A program made the translations under genes and the position numbers. Under the pieces are notes generated by a model that was not told where the DNA came from, made no database searches, and worked only from the letters and a program-made list of their open reading frames with translations. From contig NZ_QZCS01000011.1 of assembly GCF_003594915.1 (NCBI RefSeq), forward strand, positions 62,001 to 126,000: a DNA stretch of 64,000 nt. The letters are read 5' to 3'. Position 1 is the stretch's first letter. Each line of letters opens with the position of its first letter. Source of the stretch: Enterobacter chuandaensis (GTDB lineage Bacteria > Pseudomonadota > Gammaproteobacteria > Enterobacterales > Enterobacteriaceae). Below are positions 35,708 through 46,618 of the stretch, one piece after another.

Positions 35708-37354
35708 ATGGAAATTTTCTTCACAATACTCATCATGACCCTTGTGGTCTCGTTATCCGGGGTGGTTACACGCGTACTGCCCTTCCAGGTCCCCCTGCCT
35801 TTAATGCAAATAGCTATCGGTGCGCTGCTGGCGTGGCCGACGTTCGGTCTGCACGTGGAGTTTGATCCGGAACTGTTCCTCGTGCTGTTTATCCCGCCGC
35901 TGCTGTTTGCCGATGGCTGGAAAACCCCCACGCGCGAGTTTCTTGAGCACGGACGAGAGATCTTCGGCCTGGCGCTGGCGCTGGTGGTCGTTACCGTGGT
36001 TGGGATTGGTTTCCTGATCTACTGGGCCGTACCGGGGATCCCGCTCATCCCTGCCTTTGCGCTGGCCGCCGTGCTGTCACCGACCGACGCCGTGGCACTG
36101 TCCGGCATTGTGGGCGAAGGGCGCATTCCAAAGAAAATTATGGGTATTTTGCAGGGCGAGGCGCTGATGAATGACGCCTCCGGCCTGGTGGCCCTGAAGT
36201 TTGCCGTGGCGGTTGCCATGGGAACCATGGTCTTTACCGTTGGCGGCGCGACGCTGGAATTCTTCAAAGTGGCGATTGGCGGCATCCTCGCGGGCTTCGT
36301 GGTGAGCTGGCTGTACGGACGCTCGCTGCGCTTCCTCAGCCGCTGGGGGGGCGACGAACCGGCAACGCAGATCGTCCTGCTGTTCCTGCTGCCGTTTGCC
36401 TCTTACCTGATTGCAGAACACATCGGCGTGTCGGGCATTCTGGCAGCGGTGGCGGCGGGGATGACCATCACCCGCTCCGGCGTAATGCGCCGCGCGCCGC
36501 TGGCGATGCGCCTGCGTGCGAACAGCACCTGGGCGATGCTCGAGTTCGTGTTTAACGGCATGGTGTTCCTGCTGTTGGGCCTGCAGCTGCCGGGTATTAT
36601 GGAATCCTCACTGATTGCAGCGGAGGCGGATCCAAACGTTGAAGTCTGGATGCTGTTTACCGATATCGTGCTGATCTACATGGCGCTGATGCTGGTGCGT
36701 TTCGGCTGGCTGTGGACGATGAAGAAATTCAGCGTGCGCTTCCTGACCAAAAAGCCGATGGAGTTCGGCTCCTGGACCACGCGCGAGCTGCTGATTGCCT
36801 CCTTCGCGGGCGTGCGCGGGGCGATTACCCTCGCCGGTGTGCTCTCTATACCGCTGCTGCTGCCGACGGGGGACGTCTTCCCGGCGCGCTACGAGCTGGT
36901 ATTCCTGGCGGCGGGCGTGATTCTCTTCTCGCTGTTTGTCGGCGTGATTATGCTGCCGATTTTACTCCAGCATATTGATGCCGGAGATTCGACCCAACAG
37001 CATAAAGAGGAGCGGATTGCCCGGGCGGCCACGGCGGAAGTGGCCATTGTCGCGATCCAGAAAATGGAGGAGCGTCTCGCCGCAGATACGGAAGAGAACA
37101 TCGACAATCAGCTGCTGACGGAAGTCAGTTCCCGCGTGATTGGTAACTTGCGCCGCCGCGCCGACGGGCGTAACGACGTAGAAAGCTCGCTGCAGGAAGA
37201 GAACCTGGAGCGCCGCTTCCGCCTGGCGGCACTGCGCTCAGAGCGCGCCGAGCTTTACCATCTGCGCGCCACGCGGCAGATCAGCAACGAGACGCTGCAA
37301 AAGCTGCTGCACGATCTGGACTTGCTGGAAGCGCTGCTGATAGAGAATCAGTAG
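35708..37354 (+). CDS. yjcE: CPA1-family Na+/H+ antiporter YjcE
   Basis: A 548-residue inner-membrane cation/proton exchanger. About twelve helices fill the first 400 residues, with the ion-binding region LSPTDAVALSGI and GEALMNDASGLV (the essential Asn-Asp pair). The last 150 residues form a charged, helical cytoplasmic tail (MEERLAADTEENIDNQLLTE). Length and sequence match E. coli YjcE. Its physiological ion is not well established. Confidence 0.94.
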   Translation: MEIFFTILIMTLVVSLSGVVTRVLPFQVPLPLMQIAIGALLAWPTFGLHVEFDPELFLVLFIPPLLFADGWKTPTREFLEHGREIFGLALALVVVTVVGIGFLIYWAVPGIPLIPAFALAAVLSPTDAVALSGIVGEGRIPKKIMGILQGEALMNDASGLVALKFAVAVAMGTMVFTVGGATLEFFKVAIGGILAGFVVSWLYGRSLRFLSRWGGDEPATQIVLLFLLPFASYLIAEHIGVSGILAAVAAGMTITRSGVMRRAPLAMRLRANSTWAMLEFVFNGMVFLLLGLQLPGIMESSLIAAEADPNVEVWMLFTDIVLIYMALMLVRFGWLWTMKKFSVRFLTKKPMEFGSWTTRELLIASFAGVRGAITLAGVLSIPLLLPTGDVFPARYELVFLAAGVILFSLFVGVIMLPILLQHIDAGDSTQQHKEERIARAATAEVAIVAIQKMEERLAADTEENIDNQLLTEVSSRVIGNLRRRADGRNDVESSLQEENLERRFRLAALRSERAELYHLRATRQISNETLQKLLHDLDLLEALLIENQ

Positions 37355-37363
37355 CGCGCTTTT

Positions 37364-37434
37364 GCCCGGTGGCGCTGCGCTTACCGGGCCTACGTTTGAA
37401 CCGTAGGCCGGGTAAGGCGAAGCCGCCACCCGGT
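37364..37434. repeat. BIME: two inverted REP units between yjcE and the LysR gene
   Basis: GCCCGGTGGCGCTGCGCTTA with CCGGGCCTACG is followed by its inverted partner CCGTAGGCCGGGTAAGGCGA and AGCCGCCACCCGG. The two REP units lie between convergent genes and probably end both transcripts. Confidence 0.88.
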
Positions 37435-37435
37435 A

Positions 37436-38323
37436 CTATTCAGACCGCACCCAAAACCCCTCACAACATTGCAGCCACGCCTGTGCGCTGTGCGACAGAT
37501 ACACCCCTTCACGCCAGATCATCCCCAGCTGCCAGTGCAGATCGCTCTCCAGCGGGATCCAGCGCAGCGTGTTTTTATCCAGCCGCTCGCAAATCGGCTG
37601 CGGCAGAATGGCTATCCCCACGCCTGCCTGTACCATCGCTGCCAGAAAATCCCACTGGCCGCTGCGCACCGCAATGCGCGGTTTTACGTTGTGCTGATTA
37701 AACAGCGCCATCAGCTGGCGGCTCAAGGCGAAGTCTTCGTTGTAGATCAGCAGCGGGTGTTCGCCGAGCAGATCGGGTTTCACCGAGTCTATCTTTAGCC
37801 AGTCGCCGGAGCGGGGCACCAGTACGCACAGCGGGTGGCTAAAGAGCGGCAGCGTCGCCAGGCCGCTCTCCTCCTCAACAGGGAGCGCGGTCATCGCCAC
37901 GTCCAGTTCGCCGTTCATCACCGCCTGCTGCACGGTCAGACCGCCAAATTCAGAAATTTTAAGCTCAACGCCGGGGTAACGCTGACGAAACAGGCTTATC
38001 GGCCCGGCCATCATCATGCCAACCATCGGCGGAATGCCGAGCCGCAGCAGCCCTCTTGTCAGGTGGTTGATGTCGCCAAGCTCGGCCTCCAGCTGGCGGA
38101 ACTCCGCCAGGATGGCCAGCCCGCGTTCGAACACCACGCGCCCGGTATCGGTCAGCAGCAGCTTGCGTCCGTCGCGGATCAGCAGGGTACAGTTCAGCTC
38201 ATCTTCGAGGTTTTTCAGCATCTTGCTGATGGTCGGCTGGGTAACGAACAACTTCTCCGCTGCGCGGGTGAAACTTTGCTGGCGAACCACCTCGACAAAA
38301 TAGCGCAGCGTTCTTATGTCCAT
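37436..38323 (-). CDS. LysR-family regulator, divergent from cidAB-type genes (CidR-like)
   Basis: A 295-residue LysR-type transcription factor. The winged helix-turn-helix is MDIRTLRYFVEVVRQQSFTR to TQPTISKMLKNLEDEL, followed by an effector domain of two alpha/beta lobes. It is divergent from the holin-like cidA/cidB pair with about 100 bases between, the same arrangement as cidR-cidABC in Gram-positives, where CidR answers acetate and overflow metabolism. Regulation of the pair by this protein is inferred from position. It is absent from this place in E. coli K-12. Confidence 0.85.
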   Translation of the reverse strand: MDIRTLRYFVEVVRQQSFTRAAEKLFVTQPTISKMLKNLEDELNCTLLIRDGRKLLLTDTGRVVFERGLAILAEFRQLEAELGDINHLTRGLLRLGIPPMVGMMMAGPISLFRQRYPGVELKISEFGGLTVQQAVMNGELDVAMTALPVEEESGLATLPLFSHPLCVLVPRSGDWLKIDSVKPDLLGEHPLLIYNEDFALSRQLMALFNQHNVKPRIAVRSGQWDFLAAMVQAGVGIAILPQPICERLDKNTLRWIPLESDLHWQLGMIWREGVYLSHSAQAWLQCCEGFWVRSE

Positions 38324-38425
38324 GATTATTCCTCGAAACTATACCTTCGATGATTTTAATTCATTTCAGTCCACACCGTGCGGTCTCTATACTGGCGCCT
38401 CGTCTCATTTTTGAGGAAACCCTCC

Positions 38426-38836
38426 ATGGCCGTGGCGTTAAGCCGTGTTACGCCTGCCGTTGTGCAACGACTTCAGGTACCGGTTCAGGTACTGCTCTAT
38501 GCGGGACTGTTTGTTTTCGCGGAATATCTGGTCGGCTGGCTGCATCTTCCGCTGCCTGCCAACCTTGTCGGCATGGTATTGATGCTGACGCTCATCCTGT
38601 GTCGCGTGATCCCCCTCCGCTGGGTCCGCGCCGGGGCGCGCTGGCTGCTGGCGGAGATGCTGCTGTTCTTTGTGCCGGCCGTGGTGGCGGTGGTGAACTA
38701 TGCGCAACTGCTGATGGTCGACGGCTGGCGCATCTTTGCGGTCATTGCGTTAAGCACGCTGATGGTGCTGGGCACCACCGCCTGGGTGGTGGATAAAGTG
38801 TATCGCTTTGAAATCAGCAGGCAGAAGCATGACTAA
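38426..38836 (+). CDS. cidA: CidA/LrgA-family holin-like protein
   Basis: A 136-residue inner-membrane protein with four predicted helices of the CidA/LrgA (YohJ) family. The central stretch AEYLVGWLHLPLPANLVGMV is the family hallmark. It was first described as a holin-like modulator of murein hydrolase activity; newer work links the CidAB/LrgAB families to pyruvate and overflow metabolism. The ATG at 38426 has GAGGA 8 bases upstream; an upstream start at 38378 is unlikely. Its stop overlaps the start of cidB by 8 bases. Confidence 0.88.
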   Translation: MAVALSRVTPAVVQRLQVPVQVLLYAGLFVFAEYLVGWLHLPLPANLVGMVLMLTLILCRVIPLRWVRAGARWLLAEMLLFFVPAVVAVVNYAQLLMVDGWRIFAVIALSTLMVLGTTAWVVDKVYRFEISRQKHD

Positions 38837-39518
38837 CTTTCAGATAAGCGTGCTGTGCCTGATTGCGACAGTCGTCATCTACTTTGCCAACAAGCGCCTG
38901 TACCGCCGTTTCCGCGCGCTGCCGCTGATGCCGCTGGTCTTCACGCCCATCCTGCTGGTGCTGATGCTGGTCTTTGGCCATATCTCCTGGCAGAACTATA
39001 TCGGTGAGTCCCACTGGCTGCTGTGGCTGCTCGGCCCGGCAACCATTGCTTTTGCCGTACCCGTTTATGACAACCTCGCCATTATCAAACGCCACTGGAT
39101 GTCACTCAGCGCGGGCGTGATTACCGCGACGGTGGTGGCGGTGTGCAGCTCGGTCTGGCTGGCGCGGCTGTTTACGTTGTCTGATGAAATCCAGCGCAGC
39201 CTGGCCGTGCGCTCGGTGACCACGCCGTTTGCGCTGGCAGCCGCGAAACCGCTCGGCGGGCAGCCGGATCTGGTGGCGCTGTTTGTGGTGGTAACGGGCG
39301 TTTTTGGCATGGCGGTGGGGGATGTACTGTTCCTGCGGCTCTCTATCCGCGAAGGGATGGCGAAAGGAGCAGGGTTTGGCGCGGCGTCGCACGGGGCAGG
39401 CACGGCACGTTCGTATGAGCTGGGTCAGCAGGAAGGGGTCGTTGCAAGCCTGGTGATGATGCTCTCGGGCGTAACGATGGTGCTGATTGCGCCGCTGGTG
39501 GCGTGGGTGATGTTTTAA
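38829..39518 (+). CDS. cidB: CidB/LrgB-family membrane protein
   Basis: A 229-residue inner-membrane protein of the LrgB/CidB (YohK) family. The conserved end of the family, RSVTTPFALAAAKPLGG and GAASHGAGTARSYELG, is intact. It overlaps cidA, so the two are translationally coupled, and it probably works with CidA in one membrane complex. The adjacent actP-yjcH-acs genes for acetate reuse fit a role in overflow metabolism, which is an inference. A bidirectional terminator follows. Confidence 0.88.
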   Translation: MTNFQISVLCLIATVVIYFANKRLYRRFRALPLMPLVFTPILLVLMLVFGHISWQNYIGESHWLLWLLGPATIAFAVPVYDNLAIIKRHWMSLSAGVITATVVAVCSSVWLARLFTLSDEIQRSLAVRSVTTPFALAAAKPLGGQPDLVALFVVVTGVFGMAVGDVLFLRLSIREGMAKGAGFGAASHGAGTARSYELGQQEGVVASLVMMLSGVTMVLIAPLVAWVMF

Positions 39519-39519
39519 G

Positions 39520-39544
39520 CTCCCCGGCCAGAGCGACCGGGGAG
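39520..39544. terminator. Bidirectional terminator between cidB and actP
   Basis: CTCCCCGG pairs with CCGGGGAG across a 9-base loop, between two convergent genes; T-runs are short on both sides. Confidence 0.65.
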
Positions 39545-39550
39545 AAAGGC

Positions 39551-41511
<1,961 letters not shown>

Positions 41512-41549
41512 CACAGAGTCTCCAAAGGTAAGGTAGGTTTGTTTTTAGT

Positions 41550-41585
41550 CCCCTCTCCCCTATGGGGAGAGGGTTAGGGTGAGGG
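41550..41585. repeat. CCCTCTCCC/GGGAGAGGG palindromic repeat, copy 2
   Basis: CCCTCTCCCC-TAT-GGGGAGAGGG is followed by TTAGGGTGAGGGG. It lies between acs and yjcH, inside the operon. Confidence 0.85.
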
Positions 41586-41600
41586 GAGAGGGAGAAAAGA

Positions 41601-43559
41601 TTACGAAGGCATTGCGATGGCCTGCTTCTCTTCGAGCAGTTTGTCCACCACGCCAGGATCCGCAAGCGTCGAGGTATCACCGAGGTTGCTGGTGTCACCT
41701 GCCGCGATTTTGCGCAGAATACGGCGCATAATCTTGCCGGAACGGGTTTTCGGCAGCGAGTCGGTCCAGTGCAGCACGTCCGGCGTCGCCAGCGGGCCGA
41801 TCTCTTTGCGGACCCAGTTGCGCACCTCGGTATACAGCTCTGGCGACGGCTCTTCGCCGTGGTTCAGGGTGACGTAGGCGTAGATTGCCTGGCCCTTGAT
41901 GTTGTGAGGAATGCCCACGACCGCCGCTTCGGCAATCTTCGGATGCGATACCAGCGCGGACTCAATCTCCGCCGTGCCCAGACGGTGGCCGGAGACGTTC
42001 AGCACGTCGTCCACGCGTCCGGTGATCCAGTAATAGCCGTCTTCATCCCGGCGCGCGCCGTCGCCGCTGAAGTACATGTTTTTAAAGGTCGAGAAGTAGG
42101 TCTGCTCGAAGCGCTCATGATCGCCGAAGAGGGTACGCGCCTGGCCCGGCCAGGAGTCTGTGATCACCAGGTTACCCTCGGTGGCCCCTTCCTGCGGGTT
42201 GCCTTCGTTATCCACCAGCGCAGGCTGCACGCCGAAGAACGGGCGGGTTGCGGAACCGGCCTTCAGCTGCGTCGCGCCCGGCATCGGGGTGATCATGAAG
42301 CCGCCGGTTTCGGTCTGCCACCAGGTGTCCATCACCGGGCATTTCTCGTTGCCGATTTTCTTCCAGTACCACTCCCAGGCTTCCGGGTTAATGGGCTCGC
42401 CCACGGAACCGAGGATGCGCAATGAGGATCGGTCGGTGCCCTCGATGGCCTTATCACCTTCTGCCATTAACGCGCGGATCGCCGTTGGCGCGGTGTAGAG
42501 AATGTTGACCTGGTGCTTGTCGACCACCTGACACATACGCGCCGGAGTCGGCCAGTTCGGTACGCCCTCAAACATCAGCGTCGTTGCGCCGCAGGCCAGC
42601 GGGCCGTAAAGCAGGTAGCTGTGGCCGGTGACCCAGCCCACGTCGGCGGTACACCAGTAAATGTCGCCCGGATGGTAATCGAAGACGTATTTAAAGGTCG
42701 TAGCCGCGTAAACCAGATAACCGCCGGTGGTGTGCAGCACGCCTTTCGGTTTACCGGTGGAGCCGGAGGTGTAAAGAATGAAGAGCGGATCTTCCGCGTT
42801 CATCTCTTCCGGCTGATGCTGGTCGCTCGCGTTTTCAATCAGGTCGCTCCACCACAGGTCACGCCCCTCGTTCCAGTCGATCTTGCCGCCGGTACGCTTG
42901 AGGACAATGACATTATTGATGGATTTTACGTTCGGGTTTTTCAGCGCTTCATCGACGTTTTTCTTCAGCGGAATACCGCGACCGGCGCGTACGCCCTCGT
43001 CGGCGGTGATCACCAGCTTCGAGTTCGAGTCAACGATGCGCCCGGCAACCGCTTCAGGGGAGAAGCCGCCGAAGATAACGGAGTGGATAGCGCCGATACG
43101 CGCACAGGCGAGCATAGCCACCGCCGCTTCCGGAACCATCGGCATGTAGATCGCCACCACGTCGCCTTTTTTAATCCCCTGGTCCAGCAGCACGTTGGCG
43201 AAGCGGCACACGTCGCGGTGCAGCTCTTTATAAGAGATGTGTTTGCTCTGAGAGGCATCGTCGCCTTCCCAGATAATGGCCGTTTCGTTGCCGCGTTCGG
43301 CAAGATGACGGTCCAGGCAGTTCGCCGCCAGGTTCAGCGTGCCGTCTTCATACCATTTAATGGAGACGTTGCCTGGCGCGAAAGAGGTGTTCTTCACCTT
43401 CTGATAAGGTTTGATCCAGTCAAGGATGTGGCCCTGCTCGCCCCAGAAGGCGTCCGGGTTGGTAACTGATTGCTGATATTTCTCGTGGTATTGCTCCGGG
43501 GTGATCAGGCAACGGTCCGCAATGTTTGCGGGAATGTCGTGTTTGTGTATTTGGCTCAT
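41601..43559 (-). CDS. acs: Acetyl-CoA synthetase Acs
   Basis: A 652-residue AMP-forming ligase that turns acetate, ATP and CoA into acetyl-CoA, used to scavenge low acetate. The P-loop-like adenylation motif is [12 protein letters not shown], the A5 block is [10 protein letters not shown], and the regulatory lysine that is acetylated in enterobacteria is in [12 protein letters not shown]. The ATG follows an AAGGAG ribosome binding site. It heads the acs-yjcH-actP operon and is divergent from gltP. Confidence 0.97.
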   Translation of the reverse strand: MSQIHKHDIPANIADRCLITPEQYHEKYQQSVTNPDAFWGEQGHILDWIKPYQKVKNTSFAPGNVSIKWYEDGTLNLAANCLDRHLAERGNETAIIWEGDDASQSKHISYKELHRDVCRFANVLLDQGIKKGDVVAIYMPMVPEAAVAMLACARIGAIHSVIFGGFSPEAVAGRIVDSNSKLVITADEGVRAGRGIPLKKNVDEALKNPNVKSINNVIVLKRTGGKIDWNEGRDLWWSDLIENASDQHQPEEMNAEDPLFILYTSGSTGKPKGVLHTTGGYLVYAATTFKYVFDYHPGDIYWCTADVGWVTGHSYLLYGPLACGATTLMFEGVPNWPTPARMCQVVDKHQVNILYTAPTAIRALMAEGDKAIEGTDRSSLRILGSVGEPINPEAWEWYWKKIGNEKCPVMDTWWQTETGGFMITPMPGATQLKAGSATRPFFGVQPALVDNEGNPQEGATEGNLVITDSWPGQARTLFGDHERFEQTYFSTFKNMYFSGDGARRDEDGYYWITGRVDDVLNVSGHRLGTAEIESALVSHPKIAEAAVVGIPHNIKGQAIYAYVTLNHGEEPSPELYTEVRNWVRKEIGPLATPDVLHWTDSLPKTRSGKIMRRILRKIAAGDTSNLGDTSTLADPGVVDKLLEEKQAIAMPS

Positions 43560-43982
43560 GGCTTTTTTTCTCCTTGTAAGATGTTAATAATATGTCGCAA
43601 AAACGTTAATAGTAGGGGCTTTACAAGCTTTGTTTAGTATTTGGGCGACAGATCACGCATTGTCTGAAGAGTATGAAAATTGAGCGAATGAAACTTTGAA
43701 GAGAAATAATTCACGATGCCGATTATTCACATTTCTTTATAAAAAAGCGTTTTTATAACAAAAGGTTATTTATCAGAATTATGACAAACTCGCGTCATAA
43801 CTGCTTTTGGTAGTGAAATGCGTCGTTCTTTAAGGCTTGCGCAACAGGTCGCGCAGATGATACTCATACGCCGCGTTAAAAAATCCCATAAACCAACGCA
43901 ACACAATTCATACCCTTTCAGTATGTCTCCATATTCATGCAGTTTTGATGGTGCGGAGATTTCATTGAGGAAGTCAGTTTTT
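43560..43982. promoter_or_regulatory. acs-gltP divergent intergenic region
   Basis: A 423-base AT-rich region between divergent acs and gltP. It must hold the promoters of both, and by analogy to E. coli the acs side should bind CRP, IHF and Fis; I see only a weak CRP-like half-site (TGATCTGTCGCC on the minus strand). In E. coli the nrfABCDEFG operon occupies this space; no trace of it is visible here. Confidence 0.6.
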
Positions 43983-45296
43983 ATGAAAAATTTGAAAGTC
44001 AGCCTGGCCTGGCAGATCCTGCTGGCCCTTGTGCTGGGCATCTTGTTGGGCAGTTATCTCCATTATCATAGCGACAGCCGCGAGTGGCTGATTGCGAACC
44101 TGCTTTCACCGGCAGGGGACATCTTTATTCATCTGATCAAGATGATTGTGGTGCCGATTGTGATCTCGACGCTGGTGGTCGGTATTGCGGGCGTCGGCGA
44201 TGCAAAGCAGTTGGGCCGCATCGGTGCGAAAACCATTATCTATTTCGAAGTGATCACTACGGTTGCGATTATCCTCGGCATTACGCTGGCAAACGTGTTC
44301 CAGCCAGGCTCCGGGATTGATATGTCGCAGCTGGCAACGGTGGATATTTCGAAATACCAAAGTACCACCGCTGACGTGCAGAGCCATGCGCACGGCCTGA
44401 TGGGCACAATCCTGTCGCTGGTGCCGACCAACATTATTGCTTCCATGGCGAAAGGCGAGATGCTGCCGATCATCTTCTTCTCGGTGCTGTTTGGCCTGGG
44501 GCTCTCCTCGCTGCCAGCGACGCACCGCGAGCCGCTGGTCACCGTGTTCCGCTCTGTCTCCGAAACCATGTTTAAAGTGACCCACATGGTGATGCGCTAC
44601 GCGCCGGTAGGGGTGTTTGCGCTTATCGCCGTCACCGTGGCGAACTTCGGTTTTGCCTCCCTGTGGCCGCTGGCGAAGCTGGTGCTCCTGGTGCATTTCG
44701 CGATCCTGTTCTTCGCGCTGGTGGTGCTGGGCATTGTGGCGCGCCTGTGCGGGCTGAGCATCTGGATCCTGATTCGTATCCTTAAGGATGAGCTGATTCT
44801 GGCGTACTCGACGGCAAGCTCCGAGAGCGTGCTGCCGCGCATTATTGAGAAGATGGAAGCCTACGGCGCACCTGCCTCTATTACCAGCTTCGTGGTCCCG
44901 ACCGGCTACTCCTTTAACCTCGACGGCTCAACGCTGTACCAGAGTATCGCCGCTATCTTTATCGCGCAGCTGTATGGCATTGACCTGTCGCTGTGGCAGG
45001 AGATCGTGCTGGTGCTGACGCTGATGGTGACATCCAAAGGTATCGCAGGTGTGCCGGGCGTCTCCTTCGTGGTGCTGCTGGCGACGCTGGGCAGCGTCGG
45101 TATTCCGCTGGAAGGTCTGGCGTTTATCGCCGGTGTCGACCGTATCCTCGACATGGCGCGTACCGCGCTGAACGTGGTGGGGAATGCCCTGGCGGTGCTG
45201 GTTATCGCCAAGTGGGAACACAAATTCGATCGTAAAAAAGCGCTGGCGTATGAACGCGAGGTGCTGGGTCGTTTTGATAAGACGGCTGACCAGTGA
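43983..45296 (+). CDS. gltP: Glutamate/aspartate:proton symporter GltP
   Basis: A 437-residue inner-membrane carrier of the dicarboxylate/amino acid:cation symporter (DAACS) family. The conserved serine-rich stretch ASSESVLPRI, the hairpin region around TSKGIAGVPGVSFVVL and the NLDGSTLYQ motif of the binding site are intact. The ATG at 43983 gives the E. coli length; an open frame reaching back to 43818 adds 55 residues not seen in the family. Confidence 0.96.
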   Translation: MKNLKVSLAWQILLALVLGILLGSYLHYHSDSREWLIANLLSPAGDIFIHLIKMIVVPIVISTLVVGIAGVGDAKQLGRIGAKTIIYFEVITTVAIILGITLANVFQPGSGIDMSQLATVDISKYQSTTADVQSHAHGLMGTILSLVPTNIIASMAKGEMLPIIFFSVLFGLGLSSLPATHREPLVTVFRSVSETMFKVTHMVMRYAPVGVFALIAVTVANFGFASLWPLAKLVLLVHFAILFFALVVLGIVARLCGLSIWILIRILKDELILAYSTASSESVLPRIIEKMEAYGAPASITSFVVPTGYSFNLDGSTLYQSIAAIFIAQLYGIDLSLWQEIVLVLTLMVTSKGIAGVPGVSFVVLLATLGSVGIPLEGLAFIAGVDRILDMARTALNVVGNALAVLVIAKWEHKFDRKKALAYEREVLGRFDKTADQ

Positions 45297-45310
45297 TGTA
45301 ACGTATTCTT

Positions 45311-45347
45311 CCCTCTCCCCTTTGGGGAGAGGGTTAGGGTGAGGGGA
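45311..45347. repeat. CCCTCTCCC/GGGAGAGGG palindromic repeat, copy 3
   Basis: CCCTCTCCCC-TTT-GGGGAGAGGG followed by TTAGGGTGAGGGG, between the convergent gltP and yjcO stops. Confidence 0.85.
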
Positions 45348-45349
45348 TT

Positions 45350-46024
45350 TTACTCCCCGCTCAACGCATCAAACTCTTCACACCCCGTATCAAACCCTTC
45401 CGTACAGCTCAGGTTCAACCAGTACAGCGCTTTCTGTTTATTGGGCGTGATAAAGCCTTTCTCACCCTGCTGGAACAGCATCCCAGCCCAGTATTCCGCG
45501 TAGCCTGTACGTGACAGAGACGAACTGCGCTTAAACCATGACGCTGCCTGTACGTCATCCTGCGGCACCTCTACGCCGTTGGCATAAATCAGTCCCAGCA
45601 GCAGCTGCGCATCGACCGCCGAGTCGCTGTCGATATCTTCGGTCGCCGTTTGCAGGAGCTTGATGGCCTGAGGATAGTCGGTTTTACCCGCCTGCGTATT
45701 CACCAGAATGCGCGCCAGCATAATCGTGCCGCGATTGCTGCCTGCGATGGTGGCCTGCTGCGCCAGCGCTTTAGCCTGAGCGTAATCCCCCTGCGTAAAG
45801 AGGATCTGCGAGAGTAACCCCATGGCGTCGACATCGCCGCCTTTCGCGGCTTTCTCGGCCCACAGCGCTGCCTGCTTGCTGTCACCGGAGCTGAAGTACG
45901 TATCGGCAAGATAATACTGAGCACGGGCATCGCCGGCTTCCGCCTGCTTCTGATACTGGCTGCCTATCTCATCCGCGCGGGCGAACGACGTAAAAAATAA
46001 CAACAACAGAAAAATGGCTTTCAT
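45350..46024 (-). CDS. yjcO: Sel1-repeat protein YjcO
   Basis: A 224-residue exported protein with a signal peptide (MKAIFLLLLFFTSFARA) and a series of Sel1-like (TPR-related) helical repeats, seen as AGDARAQYYLADTYF, GGDVDAMGLLSQILF and DAQLLLGLIYANG. It probably works as a periplasmic protein-interaction scaffold; no partner is known. Position next to fdhF and gltP matches E. coli yjcO. Confidence 0.92.
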   Translation of the reverse strand: MKAIFLLLLFFTSFARADEIGSQYQKQAEAGDARAQYYLADTYFSSGDSKQAALWAEKAAKGGDVDAMGLLSQILFTQGDYAQAKALAQQATIAGSNRGTIMLARILVNTQAGKTDYPQAIKLLQTATEDIDSDSAVDAQLLLGLIYANGVEVPQDDVQAASWFKRSSSLSRTGYAEYWAGMLFQQGEKGFITPNKQKALYWLNLSCTEGFDTGCEEFDALSGE

Positions 46025-46145
46025 GGATTCTTATCATCTGGGTACACGCCGCGCAGTATAATCGCGGTAGCAAAAGAAAAAAATGGGTGCATTAAGACCT
46101 CAGCATCCTACAAGCCGGGCGGAACCGTGGTTCCGCCCGGAGAGG

Positions 46146-46298
46146 TTAGCCTGCCACGCAGGCTAATTTCGCCGCCACCTCCTGATGTTCACTCTTTATT
46201 GAAAACTCGCAGAGCTTACCGCGAGTAATAAAGGTAAAAATCACTATCGTCAGGCAGATAATAAAGACGATACCTAACGCAGTTTTTAATGGCGTCAT
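46146..46298 (-). CDS. hok: Hok/Gef-family type I toxin
   Basis: A 50-residue peptide: start MTPLKTALGIVFIICLTIVI (one membrane helix), then FTFITRGKLCEFSIKSEHQE and VAAKLACVAG at the C-terminus. The RGKLCE ... SEHQEVAAKLAC pattern is diagnostic of Hok/Gef toxins, which insert in the inner membrane and collapse the potential. An AAGGAG ribosome binding site lies 8 bases before the ATG. The 5' leader (46299-46450) has the typical hok structure with an antisense sok RNA. All family residues look intact, so the toxin may be functional. Confidence 0.9.
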   Translation of the reverse strand: MTPLKTALGIVFIICLTIVIFTFITRGKLCEFSIKSEHQEVAAKLACVAG

Positions 46299-46356
46299 GC
46301 CTTTTACTCCTTGTCAAAAAAAGAATAAGAGGCTACTCTCAACCTGTTGGTTGTTG

Positions 46357-46450
46357 AGGGGTAGCCTCGGGTGAATGAAAATTCCCGGGGCTTTCCACTT
46401 TCTGTCCCTCAACAATGCTCAAGACAGAAAGTCTTAAGCACCCGCCGCAC
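46357..46450 (+). ncRNA. sok: Sok-like antisense RNA to hok
   Basis: The plus strand reads GAGGGGTAGCCTCGGGTG, then CCCGGGGCTTTCCACTTTCTG and AAGCACCCGCCGC, closely resembling the chromosomal sokC/sokE region of E. coli from memory. It is antisense to the hok mRNA leader, where Sok blocks translation of the overlapping mok frame and so of hok. The bounds are approximate; the mature RNA is probably only 55-70 bases within this span. Confidence 0.65.
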
Positions 46451-46569
46451 ATCTTATCCCTCTGAATTAAAATGCAAAGATGTAATTCCATTTTGGTAAA
46501 ATTACATTATTTCTGCGAGCCGCTTACCAGAATAATAATTGATATTTTTAATGTATTAAGCGGAAATAA

Positions 46570-46596
46570 AAAGGGAGTGAATAACTCACTCCCTTT
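46570..46596 (-). terminator. Terminator of fdhF
   Basis: AAAGGGAGTGA pairs with TCACTCCCTTT; on the minus strand it is followed by TATTTCC. It lies 23 bases after the fdhF stop. Confidence 0.85.
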
Positions 46597-46618
46597 ATTC
46601 AACGATTAATTAACGGCT

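Noticed and set aside
42513-43469. 318-codon plus-strand open frame opposite acs
   Set aside because: Shadow of acs with no conserved motif.
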